23,945 nucleotides of DNA from Alphaproteobacteria bacterium UBA4588 (lineage in GTDB: Bacteria > Pseudomonadota > Alphaproteobacteria > Puniceispirillales > Puniceispirillaceae): assembly GCA_002387605.1 (NCBI GenBank), contig DGJU01000047.1:18981-42925 (forward strand), read 5' to 3'. A program made the translations under genes and the position numbers. The notes beneath the pieces are model-generated. The model was given only the letters and a program-made list of their open reading frames with translations. It was not told where the DNA came from and made no database searches. Of this stretch, positions 1 through 6,966 are shown one piece after another. The first letter of the stretch is position 1, and each line of letters opens with the position of its first letter.

Positions 1-299
1 CCATATTCGCGCTTTAGCATAAAGCGCAGTTTTTCTGCATATTGTGACTGCACGCGGTCACGAATAAACGAATTTCCCGCCTGAAGAACAAGGCCCTTTT
101 CAGATAATGTAACAGGCGTGAGATTTTTAATCCAAGCCTGCCATTTAGTATCTCCCAAATCCTGCTTCATTGCCGCAGACACACGCCCCCAGATTGAAGA
201 GACAGTCTCAATCGGCTCTCCTGCAACAACAGAATCAGACACAGTGTTTTTTGTGTCTATCTCCTGCTGCGGAGAAAGGAAGTTACGTGGATCAGACAT
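1..299 (-). CDS. dnaA: Chromosomal replication initiator protein DnaA, N-terminal part (gene runs off the window)
   Basis: Reading the minus strand from the ATG at 299, an open frame continues to the window edge, so only about the first 99 residues are present. After a variable leader of about 30 residues comes a DnaA domain I: a Trp (in SIWGRV), then the KWQAWIKNLTP segment, the LVLQAGNSFIRDRV segment and QYAEKL. This matches the family pattern of a W..W core followed by an 'l.aPN.F.rd.v...y' stretch. Domain I mediates self-association and helicase loading at the origin; the AAA+ ATPase and DNA-binding domains lie outside the window. A weak ribosome binding site (AGGT, 5 bases before ATG) supports the start. 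rpsT lies upstream on the same strand but is separated by a terminator, so dnaA probably has its own promoter. Assignment rests on domain I and the rpsT neighbour. Confidence 0.88.
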   Translation of the reverse strand, partial: MSDPRNFLSPQQEIDTKNTVSDSVVAGEPIETVSSIWGRVSAAMKQDLGDTKWQAWIKNLTPVTLSEKGLVLQAGNSFIRDRVQSQYAEKLRFMLKREY

Positions 300-707
300 G
301 AATACCTAAAGATTATCGGAATTTAAATTTTGGTTTTTAGTCGCCAGAAATCCAGAAATCTGCCGCGAATAGTAGGCAGAAAAACCCATATCCAAGCCTG
401 ACCCAAGACACTCTGTGCATCGTCAAATCTAGCCTTAAACAATCTTAGAAAGCAAGGCGCCGAATCGGCAATAACAGAAAATATATTTTCCGAATCAGCA
501 TAATTTGCGCTTGACACTATATGTGTAAAATTTAGGTCTGTGCGGCTGACCCACTTCTTCTTTTGCAAACTAAATCAGCATCTTTATGGCATGCGAATCA
601 CAGAGAATCAGGCACTAGAGACTAAGCCTCTGTCGCTGTGCCACTTTATTATTTGTGAAGAAAAAGAAAAAAATGAGGTGTAATAGGCTTTAATTCGCCA
701 AAAAGGC
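300..707. other. dnaA upstream region, no gene recognised
   Basis: This AT-rich spacer lies between dnaA and the rpsT terminator. An 81-codon open frame on the minus strand (323-568) shows no recognisable motif and no good ribosome binding site, so I do not call it. Two 9-mers differ by one base from the DnaA box complement TGTGNATAA, at 522-530 and 654-662, in the same orientation. A weak minus-strand promoter-like pair (TTTACA, 18 bases, AATTAT) falls near 505-530. No cluster of good DnaA boxes is visible, so there is no support for an origin here. Confidence 0.4.
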
Positions 708-735
708 ACAAAAAAAGCAGGAGGTTTCCTGCTTT
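708..735 (-). terminator. Rho-independent terminator of rpsT
   Basis: On the minus strand, a perfect 9-bp stem (AAAGCAGGA / TCCTGCTTT, plus positions 714-722 and 727-735) with a 4-base loop runs into a T-rich tract. It lies about 55 bases after the rpsT stop codon and should separate rpsT transcription from dnaA. Confidence 0.85.
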
Positions 736-789
736 CTTGCGATCTTTGCGCTATACTTACAGATTACCTGCAAGAAACTTGTCTAAGCT

Positions 790-1056
790 TTAGGCGCCAA
801 CAGCCTTAACGCGTGCTGAAAGACGCGATACTTTGCGTGAAGCGGTGTTTTTGTGAATAACACCTTTCGTTACGCCGCGCATAATCACTGGCTGGGCTTC
901 TTTTAGCGCCACCTGAGCTGATTCTTTATCACCAGATGTAATCGCCAACTCAACCTTCTTGATGAAGGTACGCATGCGGCTTATCCGGCTTTTGTTGATC
1001 TCAGCACGATTCGCGTTGCGGCGGATACGTTTTTTTGCAGATTTGTGATTTGCCAT
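790..1056 (-). CDS. rpsT: 30S ribosomal protein S20
   Basis: Small basic protein of 88 residues, the usual S20 length, that binds 16S rRNA in the body of the 30S subunit. The N-terminus MANHKSAKKRIRRNANR is the classic S20 signature. The C-terminal half contains the conserved GVIHKNTASRKVSRLSARVK segment. The open frame begins one codon earlier at a GTG (1059), but the family starts with MANHKSA. The ATG at 1056 sits about 8 bases after AGAGGA, so 1056 is the start. It is monocistronic: a strong promoter lies just upstream and a terminator just downstream. Proximity to dnaA is common in alphaproteobacteria. Identification is secure. Confidence 0.98.
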   Translation of the reverse strand: MANHKSAKKRIRRNANRAEINKSRISRMRTFIKKVELAITSGDKESAQVALKEAQPVIMRGVTKGVIHKNTASRKVSRLSARVKAVGA

Positions 1057-1095
1057 CACGAGTCCTCTAAATGTAGTAAATAAAACAGACTGCGG

Positions 1096-1124
1096 CTTAT
1101 AAACCGCCTATCTGATATGGTCAA
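1096..1124 (-). promoter_or_regulatory. Sigma70-type promoter of rpsT
   Basis: On the minus strand, TTGACC (plus 1119-1124) and TATAAG (plus 1096-1101) are separated by exactly 17 bases, about 40 bases upstream of the rpsT start. Each hexamer matches consensus at 5 of 6 positions. This is the best promoter match in the window. Confidence 0.75.
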
Positions 1125-1210
1125 GCATTCTGTCACCTTTTTAGCCAGAAACCTGTCAAACACTGGCTCTTATAGCAGATTTAGGGGCTAGGAGCTGTCC
1201 GGCACACTAA

Positions 1211-1618
1211 TTATCGCGACGGTTGAAGAGCGATTCGCCACAAACCTAACCCGTTAACTTTGACCTGTTTTATCATCACTTCTTCTTGGCCTCGCCGGAA
1301 CAGATTGCCACTACCCTGCCAGCCAAGAGGTGGCAGAACAGACCTATAATAAGCGCGAATAGCTGACGCTGGCGCATCTGTTGTTGCGAAGAGGACAATG
1401 ATGCGTCCTGAGGGCGAATCAAAGCTGAACCCAAGCTCGGTCGCAACAACAAGGCTATCTTCGAGCGGAATATCTGCGAGCCAGCGTGCTTCGGATGCCA
1501 CAGAGCCGCTTTGCTGGGCTTTGGCTGTCTGAAGACATGTGACAACAATTAGTCCGGCAAGCACTACCAGAACAAAAGACAGACGTTTCACTGCGTCATT
1601 GGGAATTAGGGATTTCAT
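1211..1618 (-). CDS. Unnamed small exported protein downstream of mutM
   Basis: A protein of about 135 residues that I cannot name. The first 30 or so residues form a signal peptide: basic KR, hydrophobic LSFVLVVLAGLIVV, then a small-residue site (AKA before QQ) fitting signal peptidase I. The mature part of about 105 residues has one compact region with a conserved look: DIPL, a FSFDSPSGRIIVLFA strand, AIRAYYRSVLPPLGW, then LFRRGQEEVMI. I recall similar short exported proteins beside mutM in other alphaproteobacteria, with the same order (acidic loop, F(D)xPxGRI, YxxxLPxLGW). That is recollection, not a search. Three consecutive ATGs are possible (1624, 1621, 1618). The third is best spaced from AGGTG (8 bases). 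It lies 84 bases after mutM on the same strand and is probably cotranscribed. It is likely periplasmic; function unknown. Confidence 0.75.
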   Translation of the reverse strand: MKSLIPNDAVKRLSFVLVVLAGLIVVTCLQTAKAQQSGSVASEARWLADIPLEDSLVVATELGFSFDSPSGRIIVLFATTDAPASAIRAYYRSVLPPLGWQGSGNLFRRGQEEVMIKQVKVNGLGLWRIALQPSR

Positions 1619-1702
1619 CATCATCGCACCTGCATTATCAATCTGGCACCGTTTATCCAGTTAAAAGAATGAGAAGGCCAGAGCTACCCTGTCTACAATG
1701 CC

Positions 1703-2524
1703 TTAGCGCTGACACGAAGGACAGTAAAAACTAGCGCGACCTGACTGCCGCAACTCTTTAATCGGCGTTGCACAGGTCAGGCACGGCTCGGATGTGCGGC
1801 CATAAACTGAAAGGCGTTGCACAAAATAGCCAATTTCGCCGCCTGGCTGAACATGGTCGCGCAACGAGGTTCCGCCAGCTTCAATCGCCGCAGCCAGCAC
1901 TGTGCGAATCGCTATCACTAGCTTTTCAGCTCTTTTGCCTGCAATTGTTTGCGCCAGCCGCCGCGGCGATATACCCGACATATGTAACGCTTCATTCACA
2001 TAGATATTGCCAAGCCCTGCAATGAGGCGCTGGTCAAGCAAGGCTGATTTTATCGGCGTTTTTTTACCCCTCAACACATCCGAAAGCCACGGGCCGGACA
2101 AATGGTTTGATAAGGGCTCAATACCTAAATGAGACAATAGCGGATGTTCGGCCTCGCCACCGGCTGGAATAATATCAAGATGACCAAAACGGCGGGGGTC
2201 TGAAAACACCATCCAACTACCGGTCTCCATTTCTAGTGAGAAATGGTCATGGGTGCCAAATTCCGGTTTGTTATCATAAAGACGGATTGCCCCTGACATG
2301 CCGAGATGCACAAGAAGGGTGGTATTATCTTCTAGCGGGACCATAATATATTTTGCACGTCTCCGCGGCTCACCACAGCGTTGCCCGGTTAAATGAGCTG
2401 CCATACCGTCAGGTAACGGCCAGCGCAAATCTGAGCGTGTCAGGCGGACAGACTTGATACATTGCCCTGCAAGGGCTGGTGAAATCGCACGCTTAACAGT
2501 TTCAACTTCAGGTAATTCAGGCAC
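1703..2524 (-). CDS. mutM: Formamidopyrimidine-DNA glycosylase (Fpg/MutM)
   Basis: Base-excision repair enzyme that removes 8-oxoguanine and formamidopyrimidines and cleaves the abasic site. From the GTG at 2524 the product is 273 residues and begins PELPEVE after the initiator Met. Pro2 is the Schiff-base nucleophile and Glu3 the general acid, so the N-terminus must be exactly here. The longer frame from an ATG at 2542 would bury the proline and destroy catalysis. Other landmarks are Lys58 (RRRAKY), the void-filling loop HLGMSGAIR, the H2TH region with GLGNIYVNEALH, and a C-terminal zinc finger with two CxxC pairs (CLTC, CPSC) and the DNA-contacting Arg in GRASFY. It is divergent from ubiE, and the small exported protein gene follows. 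Identification is secure. Confidence 0.97.
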   Translation of the reverse strand: MPELPEVETVKRAISPALAGQCIKSVRLTRSDLRWPLPDGMAAHLTGQRCGEPRRRAKYIMVPLEDNTTLLVHLGMSGAIRLYDNKPEFGTHDHFSLEMETGSWMVFSDPRRFGHLDIIPAGGEAEHPLLSHLGIEPLSNHLSGPWLSDVLRGKKTPIKSALLDQRLIAGLGNIYVNEALHMSGISPRRLAQTIAGKRAEKLVIAIRTVLAAAIEAGGTSLRDHVQPGGEIGYFVQRLSVYGRTSEPCLTCATPIKELRQSGRASFYCPSCQR

Positions 2525-2531
2525 AGCGCAG

Positions 2532-2536
2532 TCTCC
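2532..2536 (-). promoter_or_regulatory. Ribosome binding site that fixes the mutM GTG start
   Basis: GGAGA on the minus strand lies 7 bases before the GTG at 2524, inside the open frame that would begin at the ATG at 2542. It supports the catalytically required GTG start over the upstream ATG. Confidence 0.7.
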
Positions 2537-2722
2537 AGACATATTATTTTGCCATTGCTTGGCATTCCCCTAACAGAGGGTGTCTGATATAACGGGGTTG
2601 TACCCTATCCTAGACTCTAAACCAGAGCGGATAAAACTGAAAGTCGTATACCCATATTGAAAGCTCGTATTGTTGCGTGCTTTTAAGGCAGTTTTACCCC
2701 GTTCGTTAACACTGTGGAATTC

Positions 2723-3523
2723 ATGACACCACCTATATCTGATAGACCTAGCCTGACATCTCCATCTGCGCCTTCTGGTGAGGGCGCGAGCGATATTGAT
2801 TTTGGCTTTACCCGTGTTCCCATTGCCGAAAAACAAGGCCGTGTTGCCGAAGTTTTCTCATCCGTAGCAGGCTCTTATGATATCATGAATGATCTGATGA
2901 GCGGTGGTGTTCACAGACTTTGGAAGGGTGCATTAATGGATTGGCTTGCGCCGCGTTCAGGCCAGAAGCTCGTCGATTTAGCAGGCGGAACAGGTGATGT
3001 TGCCTTGCGGTTTCTTCGCCGTGGCGGCGGCTCTGCCCATATTGTCGACATTAATGAAGACATGCTGAATGCAGGTCGCAAACGCCGCGATCTTACGTCA
3101 TATGCAGACCGGCTCACTTGGACTGTTGCTAGTGCCGAAGATATACCAATAGATGATAATAGTGTTGATCGTGTGACAATCAGTTTTGGCCTTCGCAATG
3201 TCACAGACAGACAAGCAGCGCTAGCAGAGGCTCATCGCATTTTAAAACCGGGCGGCCGATTCTGTTGCCTTGAATTTTCTCATATTACAACACCAGCACT
3301 TGGTAAAATCTATGATTTATGGTCGTTTCAGGCGCTACCCCGGATTGGCCGGATAGTTGCGAATGATGAAGCAGCCTATCGTTATCTGGTTGAATCTATT
3401 CGCACATTTCCAACACAGCAGGAACTAGCCGACATGTTTAGTCAGGCGGGGTTTGCACAAGTAAGGGTGCGGAATCTGTCATCTGGGATTGCAGCGATCC
3501 ATTCTGGCTGGAAGCTTGATTGA
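2723..3523 (+). CDS. ubiE: Ubiquinone/menaquinone biosynthesis C-methyltransferase UbiE
   Basis: SAM-dependent C-methyltransferase of ubiquinone synthesis (the demethoxy-benzoquinol methylation step), cytoplasmic or membrane-associated. The 266-residue product has both family signatures: YDIMNDLMSGGVHRLWK near residues 53-69 and ILKPGGRFCCLEFS near 173-186. The SAM-binding motif LVDLAGGTGDVALRFL lies near 83-98, and the C-terminus ends with the typical SGIAAIHSGWK. About 35 residues at the N-terminus are low in conservation and longer than in E. coli. The ATG at 2723 is preferred over a GTG at 2714. Its stop codon overlaps the ubiB start by one base (TGATG), so the two are translationally coupled. 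Identification is secure. Confidence 0.96.
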   Translation: MTPPISDRPSLTSPSAPSGEGASDIDFGFTRVPIAEKQGRVAEVFSSVAGSYDIMNDLMSGGVHRLWKGALMDWLAPRSGQKLVDLAGGTGDVALRFLRRGGGSAHIVDINEDMLNAGRKRRDLTSYADRLTWTVASAEDIPIDDNSVDRVTISFGLRNVTDRQAALAEAHRILKPGGRFCCLEFSHITTPALGKIYDLWSFQALPRIGRIVANDEAAYRYLVESIRTFPTQQELADMFSQAGFAQVRVRNLSSGIAAIHSGWKLD

Positions 3524-5025
3524 TGGGTTGGCTCGTTATTCTTTTCCGGCTCCCCCGCACCGGCTGGATTCTTGGGCGCGCAGGTGTTCTGGGACATCTA
3601 TCACAAATCGAATTATTGCCGCCCTGGCTAAGGCGCCTGCTGTCTTTTGTGAATTTTATTATAGCCGGAAGCTCGGCAAAAAAAGACGCTGGACAGGCCT
3701 TATGCGATGCCTTGCAGGCCTCTGGCCCAGCCTTTATCAAATTTGGTCAAGCACTTGCAACACGTGCAGATCTTATTGGGCCGGAATTAGCCAACGGCCT
3801 CTCACAGCTACAAGATAGCTTGCCTGCTTTTTCAGGAGATGTTGCCCGCCGCCATATTGAAAAAACAACTGGCAGACCCGTTTCAGATTTATTCACAGAT
3901 TTTAACGGTGATGCTGTTGCCGCTGCCTCAATAGCGCAGGTTCACAAAGCTGTCTTGCATGATGGCCAGACCGTTGCTGTAAAATTGCTCCGACCTCATA
4001 TTGCCCAGCGTATGCAGGCTGATATCCGGTTTTTTCGGGCCCTGGCTATTCTGGTTGAAACTGTTGCGCCCGGCCTCAAGCGGCTTAAGCTTGTTACGGC
4101 AGTGGAACAGTTTGCCACCCTCTCTGAGATTGAGCTCGACCTGCGTATGGAAGCAGCAGCAGGAGGCAGGCTCGCTGAAAATATGGCCGGCGATGACGGC
4201 ATAAGAATACCGCATATACATATCGAGCATTCGACAACTGATATGCTGGTGATGGAATGGATTGACGGCGTTAAAATCGATGACAGGATTGCGTTGGAAG
4301 CAGCGGGCCATGATATTGCGGCTGTCACAAATATTGCGGCTGCCAGTTTCTTTAATCAGGTGTTTCGCGACGGATATTTCCATGGTGATATGCATCCCGG
4401 CAATATTTTCATCACGGCTGATGGAACATTGGTGCCCATTGATTTTGGCATTATGGGGCAGCTTGACCTCAAAGACAGACTGTTTCTGGCCCAGCTACTC
4501 GTTGCTATCCTTACGCGTGATTATGATAAGGTCGCATCTTTGCATGCTGATGCTGGCATGCTCCCAGACGATATTTCACTACCCCTCTTTTCACAAAATC
4601 TGCGGGCCGTGGTTGACCCTGTTCTGGGCAAATCGCTTGGCGATATCTCACTAGGACTTGTTCTTGGTCAGATTTTACGGCTATCAACCCGATTTGAAAT
4701 TTCCGTGCAGCCTCAATTCACTCTTCTGCAAAAAACTATGGTTATGGCTGAAGGGGTTGCGCGAAGCCTTAACCCGAACGCTAATATGTGGGAATTATCA
4801 AAGCCACTAGCTGAAAAATGGATGGCTGACCATGCACATCCTGCCGCTGTCCTTCACCGTACTATCACAGAAGTATCCAGCATTATTCGCCGACTTCCTG
4901 GCGTGCTTGACCGGTTAGAGCAGGCCCCAGAACCACCAGCGAAGCAACCATATTTTGCCCTGATAATAACCAGCCTGCTCTCTGTGACAGCGATTGTCAT
5001 TTCCCTTGCAGCCTTGCTACGCTAA
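3523..5025 (+). CDS. ubiB: Ubiquinone biosynthesis atypical kinase/ATPase UbiB
   Basis: Member of the ABC1/ADCK/UbiB atypical kinase family, needed for ubiquinone synthesis. It acts as an ATPase assisting the membrane-bound pathway complex. The product is 500 residues. Visible landmarks: the family-specific KxGQ motif (AFIKFGQALATRADL, about residue 75), the Ala-rich nucleotide loop AAASIAQVHKA with the VAVKLLRP lysine strand, the catalytic HGDMHPGNIF segment (about 287) and the metal-binding DFG in PIDFGIMGQL (about 307). The last 25 residues form a hydrophobic segment (ALIITSLLSVTAIVISLAALL) that should anchor the protein in the inner membrane. Start is the ATG at 3523, overlapping the ubiE stop. 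The adjacent ubiE supports the role. Confidence 0.96.
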   Translation: MGWLVILFRLPRTGWILGRAGVLGHLSQIELLPPWLRRLLSFVNFIIAGSSAKKDAGQALCDALQASGPAFIKFGQALATRADLIGPELANGLSQLQDSLPAFSGDVARRHIEKTTGRPVSDLFTDFNGDAVAAASIAQVHKAVLHDGQTVAVKLLRPHIAQRMQADIRFFRALAILVETVAPGLKRLKLVTAVEQFATLSEIELDLRMEAAAGGRLAENMAGDDGIRIPHIHIEHSTTDMLVMEWIDGVKIDDRIALEAAGHDIAAVTNIAAASFFNQVFRDGYFHGDMHPGNIFITADGTLVPIDFGIMGQLDLKDRLFLAQLLVAILTRDYDKVASLHADAGMLPDDISLPLFSQNLRAVVDPVLGKSLGDISLGLVLGQILRLSTRFEISVQPQFTLLQKTMVMAEGVARSLNPNANMWELSKPLAEKWMADHAHPAAVLHRTITEVSSIIRRLPGVLDRLEQAPEPPAKQPYFALIITSLLSVTAIVISLAALLR

Positions 5026-5035
5026 CGCTATTGTT

Positions 5036-5060
5036 GTGAATAGTTCACGAATTTGTGAAT
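5036..5060. promoter_or_regulatory. Candidate operator: GTGAA/TTCAC half-sites upstream of coaBC
   Basis: Between ubiB and coaBC the sequence carries GTGAA (5036-5040), a 3-base spacer, TTCAC (5044-5048), then a further GTGAA (5055-5059). The first two form a 5-bp dyad; the third is a direct copy 19 bases from the first. The site lies 34-58 bases before the coaBC start, whose product has an N-terminal HTH-like segment. That it is an operator is inference only. Confidence 0.3.
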
Positions 5061-5093
5061 TTTAGGAAAACTGCCTTGGTGCGGAACCATAAC

Positions 5094-6521
5094 ATGACAG
5101 ACTTTAATACTCTTTTTGATCAGATTATCGCCGAGCTGGGCGGACGGGATGCCGTTATGGCGCTGTTGGATGTAGGACCAAGCGCCTTATCCAATTACCG
5201 GAAACGCGGCACCATCCCTTCGGCAAAACAAGCTCTTCTCGATGAGGCACTTGCAAGAAAAGGGTTAACGTTTGAGGCAGATGACTTACGGCTTAGCGCG
5301 CGCAATTCGGGTGAAATGCGGCGCGTCCTGCTTATTATTACCGGTGGCATAGCGGCTTATAAGGCTCTTGATCTTGCGCGCCGACTAATGGAGCGGGGGA
5401 TTTCAGTCACAGGGGTGATGAGCAAGGGCGCGCAGGAATTTATCACACCGCTTTCAGTGTCTGCTTTGACAGGAGAAAAAGTCTACACAGATTTATTTTC
5501 CCTCACCGACGAAGCTGAAATGGGCCATATCAGGCTCGCAAGAGAGACTGACATGGTTCTTGTTGCACCGGCCACAGCTCATTTCATTGCGAAAATGGCG
5601 CATGGTATGGCCGATTGCCTAGCAAGCACTATCTGCCTTGCGACCAGTGCGCCTGTGATGATAGCGCCAGCAATGAACCCCCAGATGTGGGCCCATCCTG
5701 CCCTACAACATAACCTTACGACACTGGCGCAGCGGGGGGTTGAGATAATCGCACCGGCAATAGGTGATACAGCCTGCGGCGAGGTTGGCGCTGGCCGGCT
5801 TGAAGAGCCTATTATCATTGCAGAGCAGGTTTCAGCGCGGGTGCGGCAGACACATCAAACCGTGGCCTTAAGCGGTAAACATATTCTGATTACCTCAGGC
5901 CCAACAATCGAGCCTATCGACCCCATTCGCTTTATCGCCAACAGGTCTTCTGGAAAACAAGGTCATGCGCTTGCCGCTGAAGCTGTCCGGCGCGGGGCGC
6001 GTGTCACATTAGTCTCTGGCCCTGTTACAGAGCCGCCGCCAGCCGGGCTAACACATATCAGCATTGAAACAGCCCATCAGATGAAAGAAGCGTGTGAAGC
6101 AGCCTTGCCAGCAGATAGCGCTATTTGTGCAGCAGCCGTTGCAGACTGGCATGTTGTCGGCGCTAGCACCAGCAAGCATAAAAAGACACAAGCGGGGCCA
6201 CCTGTTATCACACTTGCAACAAATCCTGATATTCTAGCAGGTCTTTGTCAGCATGATAAACGGCCATCGCTGGTAATAGGCTTTGCGGCTGAAACAGATA
6301 ATCTTGAGACTGCAGCACGCGAAAAACGTATCCGAAAAGGATGTGACTGGCTCATCGCCAATCATATTGTAGCAGACGCTGAGCAGTCTGTTTTCGGGGC
6401 TGATACTAATCAGGTTCTGTTTATCTCCTCAGACGCGTGTGAGGATTGGCCAAGCCTTAAGAAAACTGACGTTGCGCGGCGCATCTTTGACCGAATGGAG
6501 GCATGGTTTGACTGTGACTAA
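5094..6521 (+). CDS. coaBC: Bifunctional phosphopantothenoylcysteine decarboxylase / phosphopantothenate-cysteine ligase with N-terminal HTH-like segment
   Basis: Makes 4'-phosphopantetheine for coenzyme A: the CoaB half joins cysteine to phosphopantothenate and the CoaC half decarboxylates the product using FMN. The product is 475 residues against roughly 400 for most homologs. The excess is the first 75 or so residues, where GGRDAVMALLDVGPSALSNY followed by KRGTIP and a helical tail looks like a helix-turn-helix. CoaC then starts at MRRVLLIITGGIAAYKA and has the active His in EMGHIRLA, the PAMNPQMW motif and the catalytic Cys in TACGEVGAGRL. CoaB follows with TSGPTIEPIDPIRFIANRSSG, AAAVADW, NPDIL and GFAAETDN. 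The frame is continuous across the junction. Start ATG at 5094; GTG at 5055 is an alternative. The gene overlaps dut by 14 bases. Confidence 0.95.
   Translation: MTDFNTLFDQIIAELGGRDAVMALLDVGPSALSNYRKRGTIPSAKQALLDEALARKGLTFEADDLRLSARNSGEMRRVLLIITGGIAAYKALDLARRLMERGISVTGVMSKGAQEFITPLSVSALTGEKVYTDLFSLTDEAEMGHIRLARETDMVLVAPATAHFIAKMAHGMADCLASTICLATSAPVMIAPAMNPQMWAHPALQHNLTTLAQRGVEIIAPAIGDTACGEVGAGRLEEPIIIAEQVSARVRQTHQTVALSGKHILITSGPTIEPIDPIRFIANRSSGKQGHALAAEAVRRGARVTLVSGPVTEPPPAGLTHISIETAHQMKEACEAALPADSAICAAAVADWHVVGASTSKHKKTQAGPPVITLATNPDILAGLCQHDKRPSLVIGFAAETDNLETAAREKRIRKGCDWLIANHIVADAEQSVFGADTNQVLFISSDACEDWPSLKKTDVARRIFDRMEAWFDCD
6497..6501 (+). promoter_or_regulatory. Ribosome binding site of dut inside coaBC
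   Basis: GGAGG lies near the end of the coaBC reading frame. It is 6 bases before a TTG at 6508 and 12 bases before a GTG at 6514. The shorter spacing favours the TTG as dut start, since no ATG is available in frame nearby. Confidence 0.5.
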
Positions 6522-6966
6522 AATTTCATTTCTGCAAGCGGCTCACGCCCAACACTTACCGCTGCCCAGCTACCAGACAGCCGGCGCTGCCGGTATGGAT
6601 TTGCAGGCTGCATTAGGCCCGGAAATAGTTACGCTTATGCCTGGTATGCGGACTGCGGTTCCGACCGGCCTTCACTTATCACTGCCGCCAACAATGGAAG
6701 CTCAAATTCGGCCACGTTCAGGTCTTGCACTCAAACAAGGGCTTACTGTTGTGAATGCGCCGGGCACAATAGATAGTGATTACCGCGGGGAGATTAAGGT
6801 TCTGCTTATCAATCTGGGCCAAGAGCCAGTTGAAATCACAGATGGAATGCGTATTGCCCAGATGGTCCTCGCCTCTGTTCTACGGCCTGAAATTACCCAT
6901 AGCGATAAGCTTGATGATACAGAACGCGGCGCAGGTGGCTTTGGGTCAACAGGAACGGGGTCATGA
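6508..6966 (+). CDS. dut: Deoxyuridine 5'-triphosphate nucleotidohydrolase (dUTPase)
   Basis: Trimeric dUTPase that hydrolyses dUTP to dUMP and pyrophosphate, keeping uracil out of DNA and supplying dUMP for thymidylate synthesis. All five family motifs are present in order in about 152 residues: AGMDL (1), RPRSGLAL (2), NAPGTIDSDYRGEI with the catalytic Asp (3), RIAQMV (4) and the C-terminal ERGAGGFGSTG arm (5). No ATG fits. Candidate starts are TTG 6508, best spaced from GGAGG, or GTG 6514, giving MTVTKIS or MTKIS. The gene overlaps the coaBC end and its stop overlaps the next start (ATGA). The pairing of coaBC and dut is frequent in proteobacteria. Function is secure, start uncertain. Confidence 0.96.
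   Translation: MTVTKISFLQAAHAQHLPLPSYQTAGAAGMDLQAALGPEIVTLMPGMRTAVPTGLHLSLPPTMEAQIRPRSGLALKQGLTVVNAPGTIDSDYRGEIKVLLINLGQEPVEITDGMRIAQMVLASVLRPEITHSDKLDDTERGAGGFGSTGTGS

Noticed and set aside
323..568. 81-codon minus-strand open frame upstream of dnaA
   Set aside because: No recognisable domain, no convincing ribosome binding site, unbalanced composition, and it occupies the region where the dnaA promoter should lie.
300..789. Possible replication origin next to dnaA
   Set aside because: No cluster of consensus DnaA boxes and no GC-skew evidence available from one window; in many alphaproteobacteria the origin is not beside dnaA.
3928..4395. 155-codon minus-strand frame antisense to ubiB
   Set aside because: Shadow of ubiB; no motif or ribosome binding site.
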